Below are positions 47,362 to 56,410 of a stretch of DNA of 64,000 bases, piece after piece. Every line of letters starts with the position of its first letter. Within the stretch, counting starts at the first letter, position 1. The notes beneath the pieces are model-generated. The model had not been told where the DNA came from, did no database searches, and saw nothing but the letters and a program-made list of their open reading frames with translations. The stretch is taken from contig NZ_LFML01000033.1 of NCBI RefSeq assembly GCF_001044425.1, positions 1-64,000 of the forward strand, read 5' to 3'. Position numbers and translations under genes: made by a program. This stretch comes from Streptomyces roseus. GTDB taxonomy: Bacteria > Actinomycetota > Actinomycetes > Streptomycetales > Streptomycetaceae.

Positions 47362-48747
47362 ATGGATGCCGTGTCTGAAGACCTGGAGCTGCTTCCCACC
47401 ACCCGGCGTGCCCTGAGGCACCGGATCGCCGTCGCGCAGAGCGAGGGCCGGGCGCCGTCGGTGGTGGCGGCCGTGGCCCGCGGCGGCGAGGTGGTCTGGG
47501 AGGGCTCTCGGACCTTCGTCGAGGGCCACGGTCCCGATGGGAACGTGCAGTACCGGATCGGGTCGATCACCAAGACCTTCACCGCGGTTCTGGTGATGCG
47601 ACTGCGGGACGAGGGCCTGCTGAGCCTTGAGGACCCGCTGGAGAAGCATCTGCCGGGAACGGGCGCCGGAGAGGTGACCCTCGCCCAGTTGCTTTCCCAC
47701 ACCGGCGGGTTGGCCGCCGAGACACCCGGCGAATGGTGGGAGCGCTCGCCCGCGGAGCTGCGGCCCGAGCTCGCGGACGTGCTGGGCGAGGAGCCCTTCC
47801 GCTTTCGGCCCGGCCGGCGGCATCACTACTCCAACCCGGGCTACACGCTGCTCGGTTCGCTCGTGGAGGCCGTACGCGGCAAGCCGTGGGACGAGGTGCT
47901 CCGGGCCGAGGTGCTGGAGCCGCTGGGGCTGGACCGTACGACGGCGCGAGCGCGGGCTCCGCACGCGGGCGGCTGGGCGGTGCACCCCTGGGCCGACGTG
48001 ATGATGCCCGAGCCCGCGCAGGACCTGGGCCTGATGGCTGCGGCCGGACAACTCTGGTCCACGGCACGTGATGTGGCCCGGTTCGCGGTGTTCCTCGCCC
48101 ATGGTGACGAGCGGGTGCTGAGCCCGGAGTCGGTACGGGAGATGCGGACGTCGGCCGCGCCGCCGGAGCCCGGTGTCGCCGAGCTCGGCTACGGGCTCGG
48201 CATGCAGCTGACGGACGCCGGCGGTCGCAGGCTCGCGGGCCACAGCGGTTCGCTGCCGGGGTTCGTCGCGGGGCTGTGGCTGAGCGAGGCGGATGACGTG
48301 GCGGCCGTGGTGCTGGCGAACTGCACGTCCGGGCTGCCCGCGGCGTCGGTGGCGGCGGAGCTGGTGGGGATCGTGGCGGACGCGGAGCCGCGGTTCCCCC
48401 GGCCTTGGCGGCCGTTCCGGGAGGCCGATCCGGTCGCCCTGGAGCTGTGCGGGCCCTGGTACTGGGGCACGTCCCCGCAGGTGCTGCGGCTGAAGGCGGA
48501 CGGGCTGCTGGAGCTCGCACCGGTGGGTGCGACGGGCCGGGCCGCCCGGTTCCGGGCGGAGCCCGACGGCAGTTGGACCGGGCTCTCCGGCTACTACGCG
48601 GGGGAGACCCTCCGCGTCGTCCGGCGCGAGGACGGTTCGGTGAGCCACCTCGACCTGGGCTCGTTCGTGTTCACGAGGGAGCCGTACGACGCACAGGCCC
48701 CGGTGCCCGGCGGGGTGGATCCGCAGGGCTGGCGGGGTATCGGCTAG
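47362..48747 (+). CDS. Serine hydrolase of the beta-lactamase/PBP4-like family
   Basis: 461 residues from ATG 47362. The domain (about 15-335) carries SITK (S68, K71), YSN (156-158) and HSG (294-296), the three active-site motifs of class C beta-lactamase-like D,D-peptidases and esterases. No signal peptide is visible, so it may be cytoplasmic. The frame is open to 47293, but that stretch has no domain and the motif spacing fits the later start. A C-terminal beta-rich domain (about 345-450) is typical of the family. Substrate unknown. Confidence 0.85.
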   Translation: MDAVSEDLELLPTTRRALRHRIAVAQSEGRAPSVVAAVARGGEVVWEGSRTFVEGHGPDGNVQYRIGSITKTFTAVLVMRLRDEGLLSLEDPLEKHLPGTGAGEVTLAQLLSHTGGLAAETPGEWWERSPAELRPELADVLGEEPFRFRPGRRHHYSNPGYTLLGSLVEAVRGKPWDEVLRAEVLEPLGLDRTTARARAPHAGGWAVHPWADVMMPEPAQDLGLMAAAGQLWSTARDVARFAVFLAHGDERVLSPESVREMRTSAAPPEPGVAELGYGLGMQLTDAGGRRLAGHSGSLPGFVAGLWLSEADDVAAVVLANCTSGLPAASVAAELVGIVADAEPRFPRPWRPFREADPVALELCGPWYWGTSPQVLRLKADGLLELAPVGATGRAARFRAEPDGSWTGLSGYYAGETLRVVRREDGSVSHLDLGSFVFTREPYDAQAPVPGGVDPQGWRGIG

Positions 48748-48785
48748 GTCGTCGCCGCGACCGGCCCACGGGGCAACCCGCGGGA

Positions 48786-49961
48786 TCAGGAGACGAGTTC
48801 GCGTTCCAGTGGGGTGCGGAAGCGCGGGGTGATTCGGGCCTCGCCCACCCATCGGGCGAGGCGGTCCGCCTCGGCGGCGACGCCCTCCTCGGCGGCGCGG
48901 CCGCGGTCGGCGGGCAGCCGCCAGACGATCTCGCCGTCCGCACGCTGGGCCCAGCCGCCGACGATCTCACCGTTCCACCAGACCGTGGGGCCGATGTTGC
49001 CGGCGTAGTCGAAGAGTGCGGGCCGGTGGGCGGGGTCGAGGTGGAAACCCCGGTCGGCCCAGCCCATGCCACTGGGGTCCAGGCCGGGCAGCAGCGCGGC
49101 CCAGGGCTCCGGTGCGGGTTCGGGTGCGGTGTCCCCGGGGGAGACCAGGCCGGTCGTGCCGTCGTCGAGGAGGACCTGGTCGGGCCCGACCGCGGCGAGG
49201 GCCTTGCGGACGTCGGTGAGGGTCCAGCCCGTCCACCACTTGAGGTCCGCCTCCGTGGCCGGTCCGTAGGCGTGCAGCCAGCGGCGGGCGATCTCGGCGC
49301 GCGCCTCGGCTGGAGGCACGGTGGGCCAGGGCTCGGTGTGGGCCCAGCGGAACTGGCTGGAGGTCCACGATCCGCGCGGTCGGTCACGGCGGATCCGGCC
49401 GTCGGCGGCCAGGAGCCGGATCACCCGGGTGGCGACACCGGTCTCGGCCTCGTACTTCTTGCCCCGGCCGACGGTGATTTTCTGTCGCAGGGCCGGCACG
49501 GCCGCGGAGAGCTGGCTCCCGGTGCTGGGGCCGAGCGTGTCGAGGGCATCGAGTGCGGCTGCCTCGGCCGCGGCCAGCCAGTCGGCGTCGAGGCCTTGGC
49601 CGTCCTCTACGAGGTGTTTGAGCAGGGAGCTGCGCTCCTTGACGGCGATGTCTCGCGCGGTGGAGGAGTCCACGTACGGGGCGAGTTCGCCGGAGACGGC
49701 GAAGAGGGTCCTGCGCATGCTGAGCAGCCGGACGAGGGAGACGTCCTCGTAGAGGGCCTGTTCGATCGCTGCGGGGCCGCCCTCCGCGAGCCGGGCGCGA
49801 GCCGAGAGGAACAGGGTCGCGGCGTCAGTGGCGTGTAGGGCGACGACGGCGTCCGCGGCCTCGGTGACAGTGGCGGCATGCGCCGAGGGAGCCAGGCGGT
49901 GTCTGCGCCCGAGCCGGTTGCGGCGCTCGGCGGTGGTGACGATCGGGAAGCTGGGGCTCAT
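48786..49961 (-). CDS. Winged-helix DNA-binding protein, AlkZ/YcaQ family
   Basis: 391 residues from ATG 49961. The HTH_42/DUF1006 fold: TTAERRNRLGRRHRL at the start, tandem winged-helix units (about 100-270), and a C-terminal beta domain with WWNGEIVGGWAQRADGEIVWRL. AlkZ-type members are DNA glycosylases acting on crosslinked or bulky bases, using a QxD or QxQ motif. Here the corresponding helix reads VVALHATDAATLFLSARAR, so the glutamine motif is not evident and activity is uncertain. Streptomyces has several paralogues. Confidence 0.75.
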   Translation of the reverse strand: MSPSFPIVTTAERRNRLGRRHRLAPSAHAATVTEAADAVVALHATDAATLFLSARARLAEGGPAAIEQALYEDVSLVRLLSMRRTLFAVSGELAPYVDSSTARDIAVKERSSLLKHLVEDGQGLDADWLAAAEAAALDALDTLGPSTGSQLSAAVPALRQKITVGRGKKYEAETGVATRVIRLLAADGRIRRDRPRGSWTSSQFRWAHTEPWPTVPPAEARAEIARRWLHAYGPATEADLKWWTGWTLTDVRKALAAVGPDQVLLDDGTTGLVSPGDTAPEPAPEPWAALLPGLDPSGMGWADRGFHLDPAHRPALFDYAGNIGPTVWWNGEIVGGWAQRADGEIVWRLPADRGRAAEEGVAAEADRLARWVGEARITPRFRTPLERELVS

Positions 49962-50015
49962 CCTCCCGATCGTAGGCCGGACCACCGTCACCGGGCGGGC
50001 CTGTGGAGCCGGCGA

Positions 50016-50477
50016 TCAGAGGGAGAGTTTGAACCCGAGATGGGATGCGGTGAACCCGAGCCGCTCGTAGAAACGGTGGGCATCGGTGCGGGACACGTCC
50101 GAGGTGAGCTGCACGAGTTGGCAGTTCTCACGGCGGGACTGCTCGATGGCCCATTGGATGAACCGGGTGCCCAGGCCGCCGCCGCGCTCGTCGGCATGGA
50201 CCCGGACGCCTTCGATGATCGAGCGGGTGGCTCCCTTGCGGGACAGTCCCGGGACGATGGTGAGCTGCAGGGTGCCCACGACGCGGCCCTCGTGGACGGC
50301 GACGACGACGTGCTGATGGGGGTCGTCGGCCAGGCGCTTGAAGGCCGCGACGTACGGGGTGAGGTCGTCGGGCGATTCGCGGGCGGCGCCGAGCGGATCG
50401 TCCGCCAGCAGGGCGACGATGGCGGGCAGGTCCGCCTCGGTGGCCGGCCGGATCGCAGGCTCGTCGGATTCGGTCAT
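50016..50477 (-). CDS. GNAT-family N-acetyltransferase
   Basis: 153 residues. GNAT core with IIEGVRVHADERGGGLGTRFIQWAIEQSRRENC, where RGGGLG is the acetyl-CoA loop, and the C-terminal TDAHRFYERLGFTASHLG typical of aminoacyl or small-molecule acetyltransferases. Substrate unknown. It follows another acetyltransferase on the same strand by 29 bases and may be cotranscribed with it. Confidence 0.85.
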   Translation of the reverse strand: MTESDEPAIRPATEADLPAIVALLADDPLGAARESPDDLTPYVAAFKRLADDPHQHVVVAVHEGRVVGTLQLTIVPGLSRKGATRSIIEGVRVHADERGGGLGTRFIQWAIEQSRRENCQLVQLTSDVSRTDAHRFYERLGFTASHLGFKLSL

Positions 50478-50506
50478 GGGGTGGTTCCCTTCTCGGTCCG
50501 CTGCTC

Positions 50507-51418
50507 TCAGCCCGCTGCCACGGTGATCGGGGCCCAGCGACGGGTCCAGTCGCCGGGGAGGCCCGGGATGTCACGGGTCATGACGGTGTTGAACGCCACG
50601 GAGTCGAGGCCGCGGTCCTTGAGCCAGCCGAGGAGCTCCTCGTGGCGTACGTCGATGTCGGTCCGCAGCGGCCGGTCGGTGACGGCGGCGAGCGCGGTGA
50701 CGAGTGCCTGGGCGTCGGCCGTGTCCCGCGCGATCAGCGGGCCGATCACATGGGTCTCCATGTTGGGCCAGATCGCGGCGTAGCCGACGAGCTCCCCCCG
50801 GGCGTCCTCGGCGACCAGCAGCCGGTCCGCGAAGGCGGGAAGTCGCGTGATCATGTGTGTCCGGTCGGTACCGAAGACCTCGGTGTCCAGGCGGACGATC
50901 CGCGGGATGTCCTCGCCGCTCGCCGGGCGGACCGTCGCGGAACCGGCCTGGGGAGCCATGTCGGCAGGCTCTCCGCGGAAGGTGCCGCGGAGCATTTCCG
51001 CACGGCCCGTGGTGTCGAAGCCGAGCTCCTCGTAGAGGGGGCGGCCATAGGGGGTGGCGTGGAGGGTGAGGGGGATCCCCTTGAGGACGTCGTCGCAGAC
51101 GTACGTCATGAGGTGGCGACCCAGGCCCTGGCGGGCAAAACGCTCGGCGACGAGGACCATCCCAATGGCGGCCAGCTCCGGCCCGGAAGGCCTGTGCCCG
51201 TACGAGGTGACGACGCACGCCGCGGCGAGCCCCTGTCCATCGGGAGCGTCGATGCCGTAGCCGCTGCCCGCGGCGAGAAGCAGCCCCCACTTGTGGTCCT
51301 CGCGCGGCCACCCGCGGTCTTCGGAGAGGTCGGCACAGCTGCGGAGATCATCCACGGTCAGTGCACGGATCGGCAGGTCGGTGAGGTGTGGTGGTGTCAC
51401 AGGCCCAGACTGGATCAT
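50507..51418 (-). CDS. Tandem-domain GNAT acetyltransferase
   Basis: 303 residues from ATG 51418. A first GNAT domain (about 15-150) has LVAERFARQGLGRHLMTYV, and a degenerate second half (about 165-300) lacks the full QxxGxG motif. A GTG 18 bases on is also possible; neither start has a clear Shine-Dalgarno. The frame is open far upstream but crosses two parS sites, where it would read VSRET, so coding there is doubtful. Substrate unknown. Confidence 0.75.
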   Translation of the reverse strand: MIQSGPVTPPHLTDLPIRALTVDDLRSCADLSEDRGWPREDHKWGLLLAAGSGYGIDAPDGQGLAAACVVTSYGHRPSGPELAAIGMVLVAERFARQGLGRHLMTYVCDDVLKGIPLTLHATPYGRPLYEELGFDTTGRAEMLRGTFRGEPADMAPQAGSATVRPASGEDIPRIVRLDTEVFGTDRTHMITRLPAFADRLLVAEDARGELVGYAAIWPNMETHVIGPLIARDTADAQALVTALAAVTDRPLRTDIDVRHEELLGWLKDRGLDSVAFNTVMTRDIPGLPGDWTRRWAPITVAAG

Positions 51419-51452
51419 CGGCTGGGGGGCGTCCAGAGGATTTGGGAGCGAT

Positions 51453-51466
51453 GTTTCACGTGAAAC
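51453..51466. other. parS: parS site 8 (acetyltransferase/HAD divergent gap)
   Basis: Perfect 14-mer, 16 bp with flanks, extended to GATGTTTCACGTGAAACATC. Confidence 0.97.
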
Positions 51467-51480
51467 ATCGACCGGACGAT

Positions 51481-51494
51481 GTTTCACGTGAAAC
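51481..51494. other. parS: parS site 9 (acetyltransferase/HAD divergent gap)
   Basis: Perfect 14-mer, 28 bp from site 8. The right flank is G, so the 16-bp extension is broken. Confidence 0.97.
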
Positions 51495-51517
51495 GTGCAC
51501 GGGTTAACCTCCCGTGC

Positions 51518-52165
51518 ATGAGTCTCCTGCATCTTTTCGATCTCGACGGGACGCTGATGCACGGCTCGGCGGCGCCGGTCGAGATCTCCCGCCAGCTCGG
51601 TCTGAGCGCGGAGATCGCCGAGTTGGAGCGGGCCTTCGGTGCTCAGCAGATGGGACCACATGAGTTCTCGGTGGCGGCCCATGCGCTGTGGGCGGAGCTG
51701 ACGCCCGCACACGTCCGGGCGGCGTTCGACGGAGCTCCGTGGCTGGCGGGGATCCGTGAGGTGTGGCGGGAGATCAGGGAACGCGGGGACTACTGCGCGG
51801 TGATCTCGCTGTCCCCCTCGTTCTTCGTGGAACTCCTGCTGGAGTGGGGCGCACACGCCGCTCACGGTTCGGTATTCCCGGCGGTGCCCTTCACCCGGCC
51901 CGTGGACGCGGCCGGGATCCTGACACCCGAGGGCAAGGTCAGGGTGGCGGACCGGCTCTGCGCGCAGTTCGGGGTGGGTCGTGCCGACTGCGTCGCGTAC
52001 GGGGATTCACCGACCGACTCGTTGCTCTTCGAGGCCGTTTCGGTGTCCGTGGCGGTCAACGCCGGGCCGTACCTGGCGGAGCGGGCGACCTACGTCTACG
52101 AGGGCCGGGACCTGCGAGAGGCGTACCGGCTGGTGGGGGCGGCGCGCGAAGTCCAAGTATCTTAA
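51518..52165 (+). CDS. HAD-family phosphatase (SerB-like)
   Basis: 215 residues from ATG 51518. HAD motif I is LFDLDGTLM (nucleophile Asp and acid Asp), motif II is the ISLSPSF segment, the motif III lysine is EGK, and motif IV is YGDSPTDSLLFE. It resembles HAD-IB phosphoserine phosphatase-like enzymes acting on small phosphomonoesters. The frame could begin inside parS site 9, but the chosen ATG gives the usual N-terminus. Stop TAA at 52165. Confidence 0.88.
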   Translation: MSLLHLFDLDGTLMHGSAAPVEISRQLGLSAEIAELERAFGAQQMGPHEFSVAAHALWAELTPAHVRAAFDGAPWLAGIREVWREIRERGDYCAVISLSPSFFVELLLEWGAHAAHGSVFPAVPFTRPVDAAGILTPEGKVRVADRLCAQFGVGRADCVAYGDSPTDSLLFEAVSVSVAVNAGPYLAERATYVYEGRDLREAYRLVGAAREVQVS

Positions 52166-52304
52166 GAGGGAAGCGGGTTCGAAACGCGGAGTTTCCGGTT
52201 TTCCCCTTGAACGGTCGGGGTAGCTGGCAGGCTCTGAGGCCCGGAACCACGGATTCGAAGGCCGTGGCGCGTTACCGACCGAGATGTTCGAAGCGAGGCA
52301 TCGC

Positions 52305-53489
52305 ATGGACGCTCCGCCCACCAGATCGGCCAGACGGACGGCCCGGATACCGTCCGGGGGCGGTGTGGTCGAGCCCTCCCCGGACGCCGTGCTCATCCGC
52401 CGGACCCTGGAGGAGATCGCACCGATCGCCGACCGGGTGACCTCCTATTTCTACGCCCTGGTGTTCACCGGGCATCCCGAGGTACGGGACATGTTCCCGG
52501 CCGCCATGGACGCGCAGCGCGATCGGCTGCTGAAGGCCCTGCTGACCGCGGCCGAGCACATCGACGATCCGGAGGTGCTCGTCCCGTACCTGCGCCGCCT
52601 GGGTACCGGGCACCGCAAGTACGGGACGGTGGCCGGGCACTATCCGGTGGTGGGCGAGGCCCTCATCGGCGCCCTGTCCCGGTACGCGCAACAGACCTGG
52701 GGGCCGGAGACCCAGGCCGCGTGGGTTCGGGCCTACACCACGATGTCCCAGACGATGATCGACGCGGCGGCGGAGGACGAGAGGGAGAGCCCCGCGTGCT
52801 GGCACGCGGAGGTGGTCTCTCACGACCTGCGCACCCCGGACATCGCGGTGCTCACGGTCCGCCCCGACCAGCCGTACGCCTTCCTCGCGGGCCAATACAC
52901 GAGCCTGGAGACCCCGTGGTGGCCGCGGGTGTGGCGCCACTACTCGTTCGCCTCGGCGCCTCGCGCCGACGGGCTGCTGTGCTTCCACGTCAAGGCCGTT
53001 CCGGCGGGCTGGGTCTCCAACGCGCTGGTACGCCACGCCCGGCCCGGCGACGTGCTGCGGCTCGGACCGCCGGCCGGGTCGATGGTGGTGGACCACAGCA
53101 CCGACAACGGGATGCTCTGCCTGGGCGGCGGAACGGGCATCGCCCCGATCAAGGCGCTGATCGAAGACGTCGCGGAACACGGCGAGCGGCGTCCGGTGGA
53201 GGTGTTCTTCGGGGCGCGCAGCGACGGCGACCTGTACGACAAAGACACCCTGCTGGGGTTGCAGCGCTCCCACCCCTGGCTGTCGGTACGCCCGGTGGTC
53301 GGCGCGGGCCTAGCGAGCCAGTTGCCCCAAGCGGTTGGCGAGCACGGGCCGTGGAGCTCCTACGACGCGTTCGTCTCGGGGCCGCCCGCGATGATCCGCA
53401 GCGGCGTGAGCGAGCTCAAGCGGATCGGGATACCGGGCGACCGGATCCGCTTCGACGCGGTGGAGGAACTGGTGGGCGCGGCCGGCTGA
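52305..53489 (+). CDS. Flavohemoprotein-like globin-reductase
   Basis: 394 residues from ATG 52305 (GCGAGG upstream; ATG 52284 has no site). Globin domain (about 24-160): proximal His in GTGHRKYG (H103), Tyr at the B10-like SYFYALVF, and Phe in VRDMF. The ferredoxin-reductase half has the FAD motif WRHYSFAS and the NAD motif GGGTGIAPIKALI. Such proteins turn nitric oxide into nitrate or reduce oxygen. The sequence before the globin is Arg/Pro-rich. No clear NsrR-type operator was found upstream, though the AAGTATCTTAAGA stretch (52154-52166) has a short palindrome. Confidence 0.9.
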   Translation: MDAPPTRSARRTARIPSGGGVVEPSPDAVLIRRTLEEIAPIADRVTSYFYALVFTGHPEVRDMFPAAMDAQRDRLLKALLTAAEHIDDPEVLVPYLRRLGTGHRKYGTVAGHYPVVGEALIGALSRYAQQTWGPETQAAWVRAYTTMSQTMIDAAAEDERESPACWHAEVVSHDLRTPDIAVLTVRPDQPYAFLAGQYTSLETPWWPRVWRHYSFASAPRADGLLCFHVKAVPAGWVSNALVRHARPGDVLRLGPPAGSMVVDHSTDNGMLCLGGGTGIAPIKALIEDVAEHGERRPVEVFFGARSDGDLYDKDTLLGLQRSHPWLSVRPVVGAGLASQLPQAVGEHGPWSSYDAFVSGPPAMIRSGVSELKRIGIPGDRIRFDAVEELVGAAG

Positions 53490-53575
53490 GGCCGGGCGAC
53501 GGGCCGGCACCGCACCGTTCAGAGCGACCCGGGCCGAGACGACCCGGGCCGCACCGTGTGCGACCCGGGGCGGAG

Positions 53576-54055
53576 TCAGCCCAGGTCGGGGGCGTGCATG
53601 GCGCGTACGCCCTCGATGTTGCCGTCGAGGTAGTGGCGCAGGGACAGCGGGACGAGGTGCACGGCGGCGATGCCGACCCGGCTGAAGGGCACGCGGACGA
53701 TCTCGTACTCGCCCGCGGGCTCGTCGATTTCGGGGCCGTGCCGCTGGCCGGGGTCCATGGATTCGAGGTGGCAGACGAAGAAGTGCTGCACTTTCACTCC
53801 GGTCACCCCGCCGTCGGCGATGTGCTCGACGGTGTCGACGAAGCAGGGCACCACATCGGTGATCTTCGCTCCGAGTTCCTCGTGGAGCTCTCGGTGGAGG
53901 GCGTCGACGACGGTGGCGTCCGAGGGCTCTACTCCCCCGCCGGGGGTCACCCAGTATGGATCGACGCCGGGCTTGGTGCGCTTGATGAGGATCAGGTCGT
54001 CACCGTCGAGCAGGATCGCGCGGGCGGTGCGTTTGACCACGGGACGTTCGGTCAT
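53576..54055 (-). CDS. Nudix hydrolase
   Basis: 159 residues from ATG 54055. The Nudix box is GGGVEPSDATVVDALHRELHEELGAKI, with REL-HEELG intact, so hydrolysis of a nucleoside-diphosphate-linked substrate is expected. It opens KRTARAILLDGDDLILIKRTKPG. The substrate cannot be told. A GTG 18 bases upstream is an alternative start. It lies between the flavohemoprotein (convergent) and LysR gene (same strand, upstream). Confidence 0.88.
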   Translation of the reverse strand: MTERPVVKRTARAILLDGDDLILIKRTKPGVDPYWVTPGGGVEPSDATVVDALHRELHEELGAKITDVVPCFVDTVEHIADGGVTGVKVQHFFVCHLESMDPGQRHGPEIDEPAGEYEIVRVPFSRVGIAAVHLVPLSLRHYLDGNIEGVRAMHAPDLG

Positions 54056-54130
54056 GGGAGAAGAGTGGCCCACGCCGGGGTGTCTGAAACGCGTGGCGGC
54101 GAAACCCGCCGCAGGGGCGGAAGCGGAGGC

Positions 54131-55036
54131 TCACCAGTGCGCGGCAGCGCGCAGCAGGCGGTCGTGCGCACGGGCGAGGTGGGCGAGGGCGAGACTGCCG
54201 GTCCGGACGACGAGGAACCAGGTGCGCAGCGGGGGTACGGGCGGCTCCAGCAGGGCGACGATCTGCCCGTTGTCGAGAGCGTCCTGGCACAGATAGCGAG
54301 GCAGGACGGCCAGTCCGGCGCCGGCCTTGACGCACTCCAGCACGGCCCGCAGGTCGGGGGCGACCACGGTGGCGGCATCGGGCCGGGTGCCGGGACGGGT
54401 CTCGAAGACAGCGGCCCAGTAGCGGGCGACGAGCGGAAGCGTCTCGTGGACCTCGACGAGCGGAATGCCGTCGAAGGCGGCGGGACCGATCTCGCGGAGC
54501 CGGTCCGGATCGACGAGGGCGGCCCAGTAGGGTGCGGCGACCAGGACGTGCTCCTCGTCGCACAGGGCGGTCGCGCTGAAGAGCCCGCCGCGCGGGCGGG
54601 CCGTGGTGGCGATGAGATCGTGATGGCCGGCGGCGAGTCCGTCGAGAGCCTCCTCGGCCCCGGCCTGGAGCACGGTGCGCAGTGTGTGGCCCTGGCCCAC
54701 GAGCGGCGCGAGGGCGGGCAGGACGCGCAGGCAGAGGAACTCGGGAGGACCGGCGAGGTGCAGGGTGCGTAACGCGCCGGCGGCCTCGCGCTCCGCTTCG
54801 GTGATCCGCAGCAGGGCGTCGAGGTGGGGGGCCGCTTTGTGGGCGAGTTCGTCGCCGACGGCGGTGGGGGTCACCCCGCGGGCCCTGCGGTGGAAGAGGG
54901 GCCGGCCCAGCTGGCGTTCGAGGGTGCGGATCTGCGAGGTGACGGCGGGCTGTGACAGCCCGAGGAGCGCGGCGGCCCGCGTGAACGAGCCCGCCCGGTG
55001 CACGGCGACGAAGGTGCGCAACAGGGCCAGGTCCAT
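54131..55036 (-). CDS. LysR-type regulator with a TTA leucine codon
   Basis: 301 residues. The LysR winged helix (1-60) reads MDLALLRTFVAVHRAGSFTRAAALLGLSQPAVTSQIRTLERQLG, and the periplasmic-binding-like effector domain is about 88-290. Leu89 is encoded by TTA (54770-54772), which only the BldA tRNA reads in Streptomyces. I found no other in-frame TTA in this window. The start codon lies right after a 9-bp hairpin that covers the ribosome-binding site. Targets unknown; the next gene on the strand upstream is a PLP lyase. Confidence 0.92.
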   Translation of the reverse strand: MDLALLRTFVAVHRAGSFTRAAALLGLSQPAVTSQIRTLERQLGRPLFHRRARGVTPTAVGDELAHKAAPHLDALLRITEAEREAAGALRTLHLAGPPEFLCLRVLPALAPLVGQGHTLRTVLQAGAEEALDGLAAGHHDLIATTARPRGGLFSATALCDEEHVLVAAPYWAALVDPDRLREIGPAAFDGIPLVEVHETLPLVARYWAAVFETRPGTRPDAATVVAPDLRAVLECVKAGAGLAVLPRYLCQDALDNGQIVALLEPPVPPLRTWFLVVRTGSLALAHLARAHDRLLRAAAHW

Positions 55037-55062
55037 GAAGGCCCCTCTCGGTGGGGGCCTTC
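55037..55062 (-). promoter_or_regulatory. Hairpin sequestering the LysR gene ribosome-binding site
   Basis: On the minus strand GAAGGCCCC (from 55062) and GGGGCCTTC (to 55037) form a perfect 9-bp stem with an 8-base loop, directly abutting the ATG (55034-55036). The GAGAGGGG Shine-Dalgarno is in the loop and 3' arm. Confidence 0.7.
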
Positions 55063-55064
55063 AA

Positions 55065-55082
55065 CTATAAATATGTCGATAG
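55065..55082. promoter_or_regulatory. Candidate LysR operator
   Basis: CTAT-N10-ATAG inverted repeat in an unusually AT-rich stretch (ACTATAAATATGTCGATAG), 29 bp ahead of the regulator. It is close to, but not an exact, T-N11-A motif. Confidence 0.35.
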
Positions 55083-55161
55083 GCCCCTGTCGTTACCGTG
55101 ATTGGACTCTGACGTTCAGTCAACTAGCCTTGAGCCCGTGGTTCTTCGCGCGCGGAACCCG

Positions 55162-55200
55162 GAGCGGTCCGAGCCACCAGGGGGGAGGCTCGGACCGCTC
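55162..55200 (-). terminator. Terminator of the PLP lyase gene
   Basis: GAGCGGTCCGAGCC (55162-55175) and GGCTCGGACCGCTC (55187-55200): perfect 14-bp stem with 11-base loop, 14 bases after the stop. Confidence 0.9.
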
Positions 55201-55213
55201 TCGTTCCTGCTGC

Positions 55214-56410
55214 TCAGGCGCCCGCGACCGCCGCGTCCAGTGCCCGCAGCACGTCCGCGACCAGGTCGTCAGTGTCCTCGACGCCTGCGGACAGGCGGAT
55301 GAACCCCTCCGGGACGGGGTCGCCGCCCCACCGTCCGCGCCGCTCCGCGGTGGATCGCACGCCACCGAAGCTCGTGGCGTCCTCGACCAGGCGCAGGGCG
55401 GCCATGAACCGCTCCGCGTGCGCGCGGTCCGGCAGGGTGAAGGAGACGACGGAGCCGAAGCCCCGCATCTGCCGGGCGGCCGTCTTGTGCGACGGGTCCG
55501 CGGGCAGGCCGGGATAGCGCAGCCCGGTGACGTCCGTACGGTCGGCCAGCGCCTCTGCGACGGCCAGCGCGTTCGCCCACTGCCGCTGGGCCCGCAGCTG
55601 GATGGTGGCCAGAGAGCGGTGGGCCAGCCAGGCCTCCATCGGGCCCGGGATCGCGCCGATGATCTTGCGCCAGCGCCGGACGGAGGCGGCGAGCTCCGGA
55701 TCGCGGCAGGCCACGTAGCCGAGCAGGAGGTCGCCGTGGCCGGTGAGGCCCTTGGTGCCGCTGGCGACGGAGAAGTCCGCGCCGAGTTCCAGGGGCCGCT
55801 GTCCGAGCGGGGTGGCGAGGGTGTTGTCGACGGCGACGAGGGTGCCGCCGGCGTGGGCGGCCTCGGCCAGGCGCGGGATGTCGCACACGTCGAGGCCGGG
55901 GTTGGAGGGCGTCTCGATCCACAGCAGCCTGGCCTCGTCGAGGACGGCGAGCTGCGCGTCCCCGGCGGTCGGCGCGGTGCGGACGTGGATCCCGTAGGCC
56001 TCCAACTGCTCGCGGACCAGCGGCAGTGCCTGGTAGCCGTCGTCGGGCAGGACGACGGTGTCACCGGTACGGGTCTGGGAGAGGAGGACGGCGGAGACCG
56101 CGGCCATGCCGGAGGCGAAGACGACGGTGTGGACGCCCTCCTGGCCGGGCGCTTCGAGTTCCCCGATGGCCCGCTCCAGCAAGGTCCAGGTGGGGTTCGT
56201 GTCCCGTCCGTAGGTGTACGGGCCCTCCACGTCGCCGGGGAGGTGGAAATGGGCGGCGAAGACGGGTCCGGGCAGGGGCGGTTCGTTCTTCACGGGCTCG
56301 GGCAGCCCGGCGCGTACGGCCCGGGTGCCGTCGCCGATCCCCTCCGCCGCTGCCGCCCCGGTCGCGGGCCCGGCTCCGGCCGCAGCGGCCCTGTCGGCGT
56401 GCTGGTTCAT
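55214..56410 (-). CDS. Cys/Met metabolism PLP enzyme (cystathionine gamma-lyase-like)
   Basis: 398 residues. The gamma-elimination/replacement family: substrate pocket [22 protein letters not shown], the aspartate in [10 protein letters not shown] and [11 protein letters not shown], the internal lysine in [18 protein letters not shown], and [15 protein letters not shown] near the end. It likely converts cystathionine (or a related thioether) to cysteine. Exact activity is inference. The start ATG overlaps the stop of the ptpA gene by 4 bases, so they are cotranscribed. A strong terminator follows. Confidence 0.88.
   Translation of the reverse strand: MNQHADRAAAAGAGPATGAAAAEGIGDGTRAVRAGLPEPVKNEPPLPGPVFAAHFHLPGDVEGPYTYGRDTNPTWTLLERAIGELEAPGQEGVHTVVFASGMAAVSAVLLSQTRTGDTVVLPDDGYQALPLVREQLEAYGIHVRTAPTAGDAQLAVLDEARLLWIETPSNPGLDVCDIPRLAEAAHAGGTLVAVDNTLATPLGQRPLELGADFSVASGTKGLTGHGDLLLGYVACRDPELAASVRRWRKIIGAIPGPMEAWLAHRSLATIQLRAQRQWANALAVAEALADRTDVTGLRYPGLPADPSHKTAARQMRGFGSVVSFTLPDRAHAERFMAALRLVEDATSFGGVRSTAERRGRWGGDPVPEGFIRLSAGVEDTDDLVADVLRALDAAVAGA

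Noticed and set aside
52150..52304. NsrR-type operator ahead of the flavohemoprotein gene
   Set aside because: Only a short TCTTAAGA palindrome is present. The full consensus known from Streptomyces is not visible.
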